Both the position numbers and the translations under genes were made by a program. The notes under the pieces were generated by a model. The model saw only the letters and a list, made by a program, of their open reading frames with translations, was not told the DNA's origin and searched no databases. A stretch of 51,609 nucleotides of DNA from Deltaproteobacteria bacterium Ga0077539 (lineage in GTDB: Bacteria > Myxococcota_A > Polyangia > Polyangiales > Ga0077539), in assembly GCA_001465015.1 (NCBI GenBank), contig LNEO01000072.1, positions 1 through 51,609 of the forward strand, written 5' to 3'. Every line of letters starts with the position of its first letter. Within the stretch, counting starts at the first letter, position 1. Positions 1-7,233 of this stretch are shown piece after piece.

Positions 1-60
1 GCCCGCAATAGAAGCGGGAGTCCCCGCGTTCGGGTCGATCCCCGCGTGTGCGGGGCAGCC
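1..60 (-). CRISPR. Leader-proximal end of a type I-E CRISPR array (one repeat, one partial spacer)
   Basis: One 29-nt repeat is visible at 32-60. Read on the minus strand it has the I-E layout: a CCCCGC arm, a 4-nt loop, a GCGGGG arm, then ATnnACC. This matches the E. coli-type repeat with its CCCCGC...GCGGGGATAAACC core. Bases 1-31 would be the leader-proximal, most recently acquired spacer, 1-2 nt short of the usual 32-33, so the second repeat should start just outside the window. The array follows cas2 through a leader, as expected for I-E. Only one repeat is seen, so the call rests on repeat structure and position next to cas1-cas2 rather than on periodicity. Confidence 0.75.
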
Positions 61-211
61 TCTCAGACCTCTTTGCATAGCAGGTTTCGCCGACCGCGAC
101 ATGGTTGTCGCGCCGGTCGTTTCTTATCAGCCTCGCGCTCGCTGCCGCAGTGGCGCGAGGCGCGGGGCGCTCGTTGTCAAAGATCGACGGCGCGGTGCGC
201 CGACCTCCCTC
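61..211 (-). promoter_or_regulatory. Putative CRISPR leader
   Basis: This is the 151 bp between the cas2 stop codon and the first repeat, where the I-E leader (array promoter and integration signals) is expected. On the minus strand a perfect TTGACA is present at 180-175. No convincing -10 lies 16-18 bp downstream of it. A GATAAGAAA stretch is found further on, near 128-120. The sequence is not A/T-rich like the E. coli leader, and no clear IHF site was found. The assignment is positional. Confidence 0.5.
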
Positions 212-601
212 TTACTCTTCTCCCACGACTTCGCGCGCGGGCTCGCGCGGGCGATTGCGCTCTTCGTGAATGTCGAGCGTCCTGCGCGTCTCGGCGGTGA
301 GCTCGCAGCGCACGAGCACCATACCGTCGTGCTCGCGCAGGTCGACCTTGGGAATCCCCAGCGTCCGAAACGCCTGTCCCCCCGGCGCGCTCGCGTCGGG
401 CCAGGTCATCACGACGGCGCTGTTCGGCTCGCTCTCGGCCCCGAACCAGTCGCACAACACGGTCCACACGCGCTCGCGAACTCCCGTGCGCATCTGCACG
501 GACGTGTACACGCCCAGCGTCACCTCGCACATCACCGACGCGAGAAAACCCCGAAAGCGATCAGGCACGTTGCGCGTCACTACCAGCGTCATCGTCGTCA
601 C
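212..601 (-). CDS. cas2: CRISPR-associated endoribonuclease-fold protein Cas2, type I-E
   Basis: A 129-aa Cas2e, structural partner of Cas1 in the spacer-integration complex. The N-terminus (LVVTRNVPDRFRGFLAS) and the later VYTS, VRERVW, SVVMTWPD-like and GGQAFRTLG segments are typical of the I-E subfamily. The C-terminal tail is charged and has no fused DEDDh domain, unlike the Cas2-DnaQ fusions of some I-E systems; a separate DEDDh gene sits at the other end of this locus. The start is ATG 601, inside the end of cas1 (41-nt overlap); a second in-frame ATG at 592 is possible. It is the last cas gene before the leader. Confidence 0.95.
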   Translation of the reverse strand: MTTMTLVVTRNVPDRFRGFLASVMCEVTLGVYTSVQMRTGVRERVWTVLCDWFGAESEPNSAVVMTWPDASAPGGQAFRTLGIPKVDLREHDGMVLVRCELTAETRRTLDIHEERNRPREPAREVVGEE

Positions 602-1451
602 CGAACAACTCCTTGATTCGGTCGATCATCAGCTCGACCACCTTCTCTTTCCGAAACACGCTCACCGCGGTCTTGCGCACGGCGCGCTCGAGCGTCTCGT
701 CCGGTCGCCGCGGTCGCTGCGCCGCGCCGAAGGCGATCGGAAGCGTCACGCGATCGCGAACCAGATCCGCGATGTCCAACGCAAACGAGTGGCCGCTGTC
801 TTCGTGGATGAAGCCGAGCTGAGGAATCGTTCCCGTGATGGCGACCGCGACGAGGGAGAGGCCGTAGACCGCGGAGGAAGCGTGGTTGATCGCCGCGTTC
901 GCCATGTTCGTGTTGTCAGGGTTCTGCCGGTCGAACCGACGGCCGCCCCACGCGACGCCAAACTGCTCGGCCAGCCGCTTGTATGTCTGCTTCATCCGCG
1001 CGCCCTCCATCCCGCGCAGCACCTCGATGTCCGCATCGGGAAACAGCTCCCCCAACCGCCACGCGTACATCCTCCGCGCGACCAGCGTCCTGCGATGTGC
1101 GTCCGACCAATCCTCGACCTGCCGCCGCGCCCGCTTCGAGCTGTCCGGCCCGAACGGCATCGACGCATACAACCGCACGCCCGCTTCGCCGGTCGCGATC
1201 ACCCCCGTCCCGTGTCGCGCGCACAGCCGCAGCGCGTCGTGCGAAATCGTTGCCCCCGGCTGCAGCGCGATGCACGACACCGTTTGAAACGGCAGCGCAT
1301 AGTCTCCAGCCGGCAGGTCGTCGTAGCCCGCCGTGACGAAGCGCAGCGTGCCTGCGTCCACCACCAGGTTTCCCCGCCCGAGCCAAAGCACCCGGTGCCG
1401 GTCGGCCTGCGGAACCCTCGCCGTATCGAGCCCTAGCCGACCTTTCAACAT
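561..1451 (-). CDS. cas1: CRISPR-associated integrase Cas1, type I-E
   Basis: A 296-aa Cas1e, the metal-dependent integrase that inserts prespacers at the leader end of the array. By alignment spacing to E. coli Cas1 (E141, H208, D221), the active-site residues are E149 (GMEGARMK), H216 (GFIHEDSGHS) and D229 (LDIADL), all present. The Asn-rich PDNTNMANAAINHA stretch is typical. It starts at ATG 1451, 18 bp after the stop of the TOPRIM-like gene, with GGAGG upstream at a rather long spacing, and overlaps cas2 by 41 nt. The C-terminus ends in an acidic DDDDAGSD tail. Nothing suggests inactivation. Confidence 0.97.
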   Translation of the reverse strand: MLKGRLGLDTARVPQADRHRVLWLGRGNLVVDAGTLRFVTAGYDDLPAGDYALPFQTVSCIALQPGATISHDALRLCARHGTGVIATGEAGVRLYASMPFGPDSSKRARRQVEDWSDAHRRTLVARRMYAWRLGELFPDADIEVLRGMEGARMKQTYKRLAEQFGVAWGGRRFDRQNPDNTNMANAAINHASSAVYGLSLVAVAITGTIPQLGFIHEDSGHSFALDIADLVRDRVTLPIAFGAAQRPRRPDETLERAVRKTAVSVFRKEKVVELMIDRIKELFGDDDDAGSDAQRA

Positions 1452-1469
1452 CGCCGCTCACCGCCTCCA

Positions 1470-2465
1470 TCACACGTTGCGCAACACGCGATCCAGCTCG
1501 GGCCGCTGCTCGCGCGACGCGAGCGACGTGAGCGCGACGGCTTCACCCACAGGCACCAACGAACCACTCGGTGGCGGTCCCAACATGGCTTCGAGGTCCT
1601 CGATCAGCGCGTGCAGATACGGCGCGCCTCGCGCGAACACCGCCGCCCAATCCAACACGCGCAACGCCGTCGCACCTTCCTGCGTCTCTCGGTAGTCCGT
1701 GCAAAACCCGTTGGGCGCACCCGCGCGACACAGGTATTGCAGGTACTTCTTCGGGTGCTCCGCGAGCGATTGTCCCTCGGTCGCCCGCCACGGGCACTTT
1801 CGGTCCTCGGACTTTCGAAAGCGAGGGCACTCGCCCGGCGTCGCGAAGAACGGTGCGTCCGAAGTCGACACCTCGAAGCGCTCGCAGCTTCGTCCCTGGA
1901 CGAGCTGCGGGTGGGGGATGACTCGGCCCAGGCTACTTGCGATGGGAGTCATCGTCGACGGAGACGCAAAAAAGTAAGCCTCGAGCATCGGATCGAGCAA
2001 GTGAAACGACGCTCTCTCTCGCACGTCCTGCCGCACGGAGTCGCTCCACTTGCCCAAAGCTGCGGCGCGCTCCACCGCAGCGCGAACCACGTCGAGCACC
2101 GCTCGCTCGTTGCCGCGGTTCACCAACTCCAAGTCGTCGATCACCACGACGTAGTCCATCGCGCCGCGACGCTTCAGCGGAAAGCAATGAAAGAACACGC
2201 CCTGCACGAGCCGGTCGATGTGCGCGTCGACGCGTGCAGCGCGCGTCCCCGCGACCGCTTCGATTTTGGCACGCAGCGCGCTCACCGTCTCGATGGAGAC
2301 CTTGCTCGTGGTGAACGCTTCGTACTTGTGGCGCGTTTCATCCTCGTGGTTGCGAAGTACTTCGAATGTCGCGACGTCCACGGGCCACAACTGCTGCAAC
2401 GCCACCGCGAACCCGAGCGCTTCGGCCTCTCCCGTCACGATCAAGCCCACCCTCGTCGCGGTCAT
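1470..2465 (-). CDS. TOPRIM/DUF4276-like protein embedded in the cas operon
   Basis: A 331-aa protein that is not a known Cas family. The N-terminus (VGLIVTGEAE, residues 6-15) has the position and shape of the TOPRIM / DUF4276 motif IVEGxTE, but the usual catalytic Glu is Thr11, with Glu at 13 and 15. A hydrophobic strand ending in an acidic cluster (YVVVIDDLE, 105-113) stands where TOPRIM has DxD, and LEAYFFA (161-167) resembles the FExW/IEAWLLA motif of DUF4276 and RloB. Residues C213, C224, C246 and C255 could form a metal site. ATG 2465 overlaps the ATPase stop codon (ATGA), so the two are translationally coupled. By analogy with OLD, PARIS and RloA/RloB pairs it may be a nuclease or effector controlled by the ATPase; the altered motif leaves catalysis uncertain. 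Confidence 0.72.
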   Translation of the reverse strand: MTATRVGLIVTGEAEALGFAVALQQLWPVDVATFEVLRNHEDETRHKYEAFTTSKVSIETVSALRAKIEAVAGTRAARVDAHIDRLVQGVFFHCFPLKRRGAMDYVVVIDDLELVNRGNERAVLDVVRAAVERAAALGKWSDSVRQDVRERASFHLLDPMLEAYFFASPSTMTPIASSLGRVIPHPQLVQGRSCERFEVSTSDAPFFATPGECPRFRKSEDRKCPWRATEGQSLAEHPKKYLQYLCRAGAPNGFCTDYRETQEGATALRVLDWAAVFARGAPYLHALIEDLEAMLGPPPSGSLVPVGEAVALTSLASREQRPELDRVLRNV

Positions 2466-3622
2466 GGCTCGCGCTTCTCTTCTGAAGACGCGGCGCTCGG
2501 CGTCTGCTGGCCGAACGCTGAGCCGTAGATCGCTCCGAGCTTGAATGTCTGCAGCCAGTGCGGGTCGAGCAGATCCGTCAATCGCTCGACCCCGCGCTGC
2601 GCATCGGCGACCCACACCGCGTCCGGGTCATCGTTGAAGAAATCCAACGCCACGACGGAGTGCGTCGCGAAGCAGACCGTGACGTCCTGCGCATCCGCGC
2701 GCTCTTTCACGACGCGCAGAAGGTGCCGCAGCGCCGCGGGGTGCAGGCTGTTGTCGGCTTCGTCGAACAGCAGCGTGGCCCCCTTCGGAGCGCCCGCCAC
2801 GGCGACGAGCGTGAACAGCGCGCTCAGCGCTCCGCTCGACATCGCGCTGAGCGGCAGCCACCGCGTCCTGTCGCCAGCGAGGAAGCACCGCACGAACTTG
2901 GACGTGCTCTCTTGCTTCGCGTCGATGTACCCGATCGTCGTCGGATAGATCGCGGTCAGCGCATCACGCACCCACTCGAGCTTCTCTCGGTGTTCGTACT
3001 CCTCCCAGGACTTCAGCACCGCCGCGACGTTGCTCGCGTCGTGCGCGAGCCGCTTGCTGTCATCGTGCGCGTCGGACGTCGGGCTGCGACGAAACTGCTC
3101 CGTCGGCCACGGCTTGAACACAGAGATGCTCGCCACACGCGCGCGAAACGCCTCGATGCGCGCGAGCACTGGAGGGTCCGCGTGAAACACGTTCTTCAGC
3201 CGCAGTTCGCTGTCGAGCGACCCCAGCGAGTACAGCCCGGTGCTCGCGTGAAGGTCTTGCACCGCGCCGTCCACCATCACGCGCTCTTCGAACGAACGAA
3301 GCTGGTTGTTGCTGTCGCTCTCGATCGAGATCGACCACGAGACGTGTGCGTCCGAGAGCGTGAGACGAACAGCGCTCGTCTGAGCGTCGATGTGGCGAAG
3401 CGTCCAGCGATCGCCGCTGGTGTTGATCGCGTCGCGAAGCGTTCGCTTCAGCGCATAGTGCATGAACAGAAAGCCCGCGAGCACCGACGACTTGCCGCTT
3501 CCGTTGGGGCCGACCAGCGCGCACATCCCCTCGGGCGTCCACGAGGCGCTTCGCACCCCGCGAAAATTCTCGAGGCGAATCGTGAGCGGAGCGGAAAACT
3601 CCTCGGCGTTGTCTGTTGTCAT
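2462..3622 (-). CDS. ABC/AAA-type ATPase (AAA_15/AAA_21, OLD- or AriA-like) embedded in the cas operon
   Basis: A 386-aa soluble ATPase with an intact ABC/SMC-like nucleotide site: LENFRGVRS at 18-25, Walker A GPNGSGKS at 38-45, a signature-like LSAMSSG at 258-264, Walker B TLLFDEAD at 283-290 and the switch histidine in CFATHS (H321). The middle (about 60-250) is helical and variable, too short for an SMC coiled coil. This is the layout of AAA_15/AAA_21 ATPases that work with TOPRIM or other effectors in phage defence (OLD, PARIS AriA, RloA). It starts 49 bp after cas6e and overlaps the next gene by 4 nt. It is not a standard I-E component. A role linked to CRISPR adaptation, interference or back-up immunity is inferred from position only. 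Confidence 0.85.
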   Translation of the reverse strand: MTTDNAEEFSAPLTIRLENFRGVRSASWTPEGMCALVGPNGSGKSSVLAGFLFMHYALKRTLRDAINTSGDRWTLRHIDAQTSAVRLTLSDAHVSWSISIESDSNNQLRSFEERVMVDGAVQDLHASTGLYSLGSLDSELRLKNVFHADPPVLARIEAFRARVASISVFKPWPTEQFRRSPTSDAHDDSKRLAHDASNVAAVLKSWEEYEHREKLEWVRDALTAIYPTTIGYIDAKQESTSKFVRCFLAGDRTRWLPLSAMSSGALSALFTLVAVAGAPKGATLLFDEADNSLHPAALRHLLRVVKERADAQDVTVCFATHSVVALDFFNDDPDAVWVADAQRGVERLTDLLDPHWLQTFKLGAIYGSAFGQQTPSAASSEEKREP

Positions 3623-3671
3623 CGAGTCAGTGCCTCGGTCGTACGTTGGATCACAGCGCTCAGCAACGACC

Positions 3672-4487
3672 TCACCGCGCGGGCTTCAGCAGCAGCATCC
3701 CGAAGCCAAACGCCCGGTGCCTCCCGATCCCGCGCGCGAGCAGCCGCGCGAACGCGTCGGGGTCACCCACGGTGAGCGTTCCTTCGAGCACGGCGTTGGG
3801 GCGGGTGCTGTGCGCTGCCTTTCGCGTCGACGGGCGGGCGCTGTCCTCAGGCGACCCTCGTCGGATCAGCCGGTCGAGCATGAACGACGTCATCGACACG
3901 CTCTCGATCGTCGTGTTGCCGCCGTGTCGCGCCACCTGTCCGCGCAGCCAATCGGCGTACACCGCCGCGCGGTCCACAGCGGTCTTCCAATGCGACTGCG
4001 CGCCGTCGGTCGGCGCCACGCCGTCGCGATCGTTCTGCGCGCGGCACGCCGAAACAAAGATGTCCTCTTCTCGCGTGCGTTGCCCCGTGCGTGCGCCGCC
4101 GTGGTTGCGCACGACGGGACACGCCCGGACTGCGTACGAATACCGGGCGCCGCTCCGCCATGTCGCTGGGAGCGCTCGCGTCGCGATCTGCGCGTGCTCG
4201 ACGAGCGATGCGAGGATCGCTGGCGCACCTTCGAGCCGACTCCTCTCGCTCGCAGCAAGCGCGAGCGCGCTCGCGTCACGGTCGGTGTACCCGAGCACGA
4301 TCACCGTTTCGTCGCGCTCTTCGAATCGGAACGGCGACGGTGCTTCCTCACCGAACAGTTCGCCGAGCGCGCAGTGCACGAAGTACCCGAGGTCTGCATC
4401 GAAGAGCGGGAGCCGTCGGAGCTTCGCCAAACGTAGCACATCTTGCGTACGCAGCGTCGCTCGCATCATCGAGAGAGAGTTGCTCAC
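3672..4487 (-). CDS. casE: CRISPR pre-crRNA endoribonuclease Cas6e (CasE)
   Basis: A 271-aa RAMP-fold nuclease that cuts the repeat hairpin to make crRNA and remains bound to its 3' end in Cascade. The N-terminal GYFVHCALGELFG supplies the expected His (H38 from the GTG start), matching the catalytic His of E. coli CasE. The C-terminal GIGRHRAFGFGMLLLKP is the Gly-rich loop typical of Cas6e. The start GTG 4487 overlaps the cas5e stop (GTGA); ATG 4469 is a possible alternative. The ORF extends far upstream but that part is shadow over cas5e. It is the last interference gene before the ATPase insertion. Confidence 0.93.
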   Translation of the reverse strand: MSNSLSMMRATLRTQDVLRLAKLRRLPLFDADLGYFVHCALGELFGEEAPSPFRFEERDETVIVLGYTDRDASALALAASERSRLEGAPAILASLVEHAQIATRALPATWRSGARYSYAVRACPVVRNHGGARTGQRTREEDIFVSACRAQNDRDGVAPTDGAQSHWKTAVDRAAVYADWLRGQVARHGGNTTIESVSMTSFMLDRLIRRGSPEDSARPSTRKAAHSTRPNAVLEGTLTVGDPDAFARLLARGIGRHRAFGFGMLLLKPAR

Positions 4488-5341
4488 GAGCGTGCCTCCA
4501 TGCGCCACCGACTCGGCAGCGTCGCGCGGGCGACACGCGCCCGAACGGTGCCCTCGTACAGCGTGCGTCGGCCGACCACGATCTGATTGCGCCAGTCGCG
4601 CTCGTCCGTCACCGCGTGAGTGATCACCGCTGCGTTCGGACCATCTCCCGGCGACCACCACGCGCGCAGCGATCGGTGCTCGTCGTGTTCGCCCTCGTGC
4701 GCTTCAGCCTCCTGCGATAGATCGCTGTGAAAAAACTGGTCGAGGTCGATGCCTTCATGTGTGGCGCGCCGTTCGTTTGCGCGCGGCACAAACGGCACCA
4801 TGCCGAGCGCGTCGTGCAGCGACGGCGCCTGCACGATCGAGTCGAACAGCGGGCGCGATGGCAGATTGCACGCACGGCCAATGAACAGCGCACGCGCTGG
4901 TCGCTGCAGCGCGTGGGCGAGGTCATCGATCGTCGGCGCTTCGCTGGGCGCGAGCAGCCGAACCGCGACGACGTACTCAGCGTCCGCGAGGTAGTAGCGC
5001 TCGCGAATGTGCGTCCCGGTCTTCTTGTCGGCGTTCTTGCGCTCTTCGACCGCGCCGCGCGTCGTCCAGCCACCCACGGGGAGGTGAGGCTGATCGAAGT
5101 CGATGGTCTGGTAGTCGCGCAGCAGTTCGCCTGCGCGGTCTTGCCGAACCGCGAAACGAATCCGCTCTTGAAGACGTTGCAGCCGCTCGACTTCTGCGTG
5201 GTCGTAGCCGATCGCGTTGCCGAAAAGCCCGACGAGCATCGAGCGGTGCGCGCGCTCGGTGGTCATGCCGATCGCGTCGACCAACGCCCCGCCAAACGAC
5301 ATCGTCGGAGCAGCGAGACGAACGATGAGCACCCGTTCCAC
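4484..5341 (-). CDS. casD: Cascade subunit Cas5e (CasD)
   Basis: A 285-aa RAMP protein that caps the 5' handle of crRNA in Cascade. The N-terminus (VLIVRLAAPTMSFGGALVD) matches Cas5e, as do the RSMLVGLFGNAIGYD segment and the LFIGRACNLPSRPLF strand. It is longer than the roughly 225-250 aa usual for the family; the extra residues are mainly an acidic, His/Glu-rich stretch (SQEAEAHEGEHDEHRS) near residues 210-225. It starts at GTG 5341, 3 bp after the cas7e stop, and overlaps cas6e by 4 nt. Confidence 0.93.
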   Translation of the reverse strand: MERVLIVRLAAPTMSFGGALVDAIGMTTERAHRSMLVGLFGNAIGYDHAEVERLQRLQERIRFAVRQDRAGELLRDYQTIDFDQPHLPVGGWTTRGAVEERKNADKKTGTHIRERYYLADAEYVVAVRLLAPSEAPTIDDLAHALQRPARALFIGRACNLPSRPLFDSIVQAPSLHDALGMVPFVPRANERRATHEGIDLDQFFHSDLSQEAEAHEGEHDEHRSLRAWWSPGDGPNAAVITHAVTDERDWRNQIVVGRRTLYEGTVRARVARATLPSRWRMEARS

Positions 5342-5344
5342 AGC

Positions 5345-6664
5345 TCAGCCCTTCACCGCGCTTGCGGCGCGCGCTGCGAGGACGTCGATTGCGGGCGCTT
5401 TGGCCTCGCCGCTGATGAACTCGGCGACCGCGTCGAGGCTGCCATTCGTGCGGAGCGCGGTGATCCAGCGCTCTCCCTCGCGACCGTACATGCGATCGAG
5501 CTCGGTGACCTGCTCTCTGAGCGCCGCATAGGCGTTGCGCAGCACGTCGCCGCGAAGCGAGACAGGATCAAGAAACGCCCCGGACAACGAGCGAGGCTGC
5601 GCGTCGCCTGCTTCGACGAGCACACACTGGGCGTACGCGTACGGCGCGGTCGAACCCAGCTTTGCGCCTGGAGTGACAGTCGCGACGAGATGAACGAGCG
5701 ACTCCACGAGCTTGCTCGCGAGCGTTCGATCGGCGCTCAACCACTCGCGCTGTGGCGCGCCCGTGAGGTTGGACACGAGCGTAGGGACATCGACCACGAC
5801 GTAGCTGTAGTACAGCCCCGATGTCAGCTCGCTGTTGTTGATGTGTCCCGAGCCGAGCTCGCCATCCTGTGAAGCGAGATCGTCGACCGCAGAAAAGTAG
5901 TCGCTCTCCTCCTGCTGCTCGTGCACGGTAAACGCGTGCGCGACACGTACCGACGCATCGACGCGCGCGAGGATGTCGCTCGTCACCATGCGACCAAACA
6001 TGGCGGCTTCGACGCCGCCCGCAGGGACTACAGCCGCGAGGTTCTTCTTGAAGTCCTTGTCCTGCGCTTTGAACCAATCTGCGAACGCCTTGCCTGTGTG
6101 TGGTTTTCCCTCGATCGCGCGAACGGCGTCAGCCGCGACAGACCGGAGATAGTCGACCTCCTTGGCGCCGAGCACGGTGACTTGCTCGGTCCGCGCAGTC
6201 GCTACTGACGGCGCGTCGGTCGAAGAGTCGTCCGCAGGTTCGGCAGGCTCTTCTGCGGCCTTTGCGCCCTTCTTCGCGACTTTCTCCGTCTTGGATCCCT
6301 TCTTCGCAGGCTTGCTCTCTTCTTCGTCCTCGGACTTGCCTGCGGTGAGCACCTTCGCCATGAGCCCGCGAACGACCTCGCGCACCGCGCCCGCATCAAG
6401 TCCCTGCGCGATGAGCGGCTGCACGACGAAGCGCTCGAAGGTCTCGCGCGATCGAACCGTCCCCGCGTCTTGCACCTCCTTCATGGAGCGTATCGCGTGC
6501 GGGCCTTCGAAGGTCCGCCAGTGACGCTTGAGGCACTGCGACGAGATGCGTGTGCGGATCGCGCCACCGTACGGGATGCGCTTGGCGAACCCGACGTCAT
6601 CCCGGTTGAGCAGCGCTGCCGGGTAGGACGTGAGTGTGTGAATTTGCAGAAAGCGGCTAGCCAT
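5345..6664 (-). CDS. casC: Cascade backbone subunit Cas7e (CasC) with a charged insertion
   Basis: A 439-aa Cas7e, the protein that polymerises along crRNA to form the Cascade backbone. The N-terminus FLQIHTLTSYPAALLNRDD and the ISSQCLKRHWR motif are diagnostic. The start chosen is ATG 6664 because AAGGGAGAGGAG precedes it by 9 nt; an upstream GTG at 6697 overlaps the cse2 stop but lacks such a site. The protein is longer than E. coli CasC (363 aa). The excess is a Lys/Glu/Ala-rich low-complexity stretch at about residues 110-160, probably an external loop. Conserved sequence resumes at VTVLGAKEVDYLR. Confidence 0.95.
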   Translation of the reverse strand: MASRFLQIHTLTSYPAALLNRDDVGFAKRIPYGGAIRTRISSQCLKRHWRTFEGPHAIRSMKEVQDAGTVRSRETFERFVVQPLIAQGLDAGAVREVVRGLMAKVLTAGKSEDEEESKPAKKGSKTEKVAKKGAKAAEEPAEPADDSSTDAPSVATARTEQVTVLGAKEVDYLRSVAADAVRAIEGKPHTGKAFADWFKAQDKDFKKNLAAVVPAGGVEAAMFGRMVTSDILARVDASVRVAHAFTVHEQQEESDYFSAVDDLASQDGELGSGHINNSELTSGLYYSYVVVDVPTLVSNLTGAPQREWLSADRTLASKLVESLVHLVATVTPGAKLGSTAPYAYAQCVLVEAGDAQPRSLSGAFLDPVSLRGDVLRNAYAALREQVTELDRMYGREGERWITALRTNGSLDAVAEFISGEAKAPAIDVLAARAASAVKG

Positions 6665-6693
6665 CGAATCGAACTCCTCTCCCTTGTGAACGA

Positions 6694-7230
6694 TCACTTC
6701 TTCGCCTGGGCACGGGCCCGGTAGTAGTCCCGTGCCACCGCGCGGCGCACGGACTCCTCGTCGCGTTGACCGACGCTGAGAACAAACGCGACGACGAACC
6801 GTGCGTCGAAGCGTGCGCGATCAGCGTGCAGCCGGTGTAGCGCGCCACGCAGCTCGTCGATCAGCACTTCGCCTTCGGCGCGCAGCAGCTTTTCGAAGCG
6901 CGCTTCGGTGAGCCTGTCTCCCAGCACCATGCCCGCAGACAGCAGTGGTGAGTGTTGTTCGGCTACGGGCTCGAGCAGCGCGATCAGCGAGGACCACGTG
7001 CTCTCCTGCGAGTCGCGCGAGCTCGCGTCCGGTGATCGAAGCGCGCGCATCGGTTCGAGGACGTCGAACGCGATTCGCCAGAACGCCGCCCCGGGGACTC
7101 CGTGCACGGCGCGTCGAAGCGCTGCGCGATCGCCCGCGCCCATTCGTTGGATCGCGCGAACCACAGCGTCCGTGATCGCGCCGTAGCCTCCGCGCGCCTT
7201 GTCTTGCTCGGTCGTTGATGTCTCTGTCAT
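6694..7230 (-). CDS. casB: Cascade small subunit Cse2 (Cas11e/CasB)
   Basis: A 178-aa all-helical small subunit; two copies form the belly of Cascade and stabilise the displaced strand. Recognisable features are AALRRAVHG near residue 40, AFWRIAFDV near 50, and the C-terminal VRRAVARDYYRAR. The start ATG 7230 lies 3 bp after the cas8e stop, with GGGGAG 8 nt upstream. The stop at 6694-6696 is followed by the cas7e ribosome-binding site. Length is normal for the family. Confidence 0.92.
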   Translation of the reverse strand: MTETSTTEQDKARGGYGAITDAVVRAIQRMGAGDRAALRRAVHGVPGAAFWRIAFDVLEPMRALRSPDASSRDSQESTWSSLIALLEPVAEQHSPLLSAGMVLGDRLTEARFEKLLRAEGEVLIDELRGALHRLHADRARFDARFVVAFVLSVGQRDEESVRRAVARDYYRARAQAKK

Positions 7231-7233
7231 CGC

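Noticed and set aside
2462..3622. The ATPase as an SMC, RecF or ABC transporter subunit
   Set aside because: Too short and without long coiled coils for SMC; not in a replication locus; no permease nearby; pairing with a TOPRIM-like gene fits AAA_15/OLD-type ATPases better.
4488..4661. N-terminal extension of the cas6e ORF
   Set aside because: Lies entirely within cas5e in another frame and reads as Arg/Gly-rich shadow; GTG 4487 overlapping the cas5e stop is the better start.
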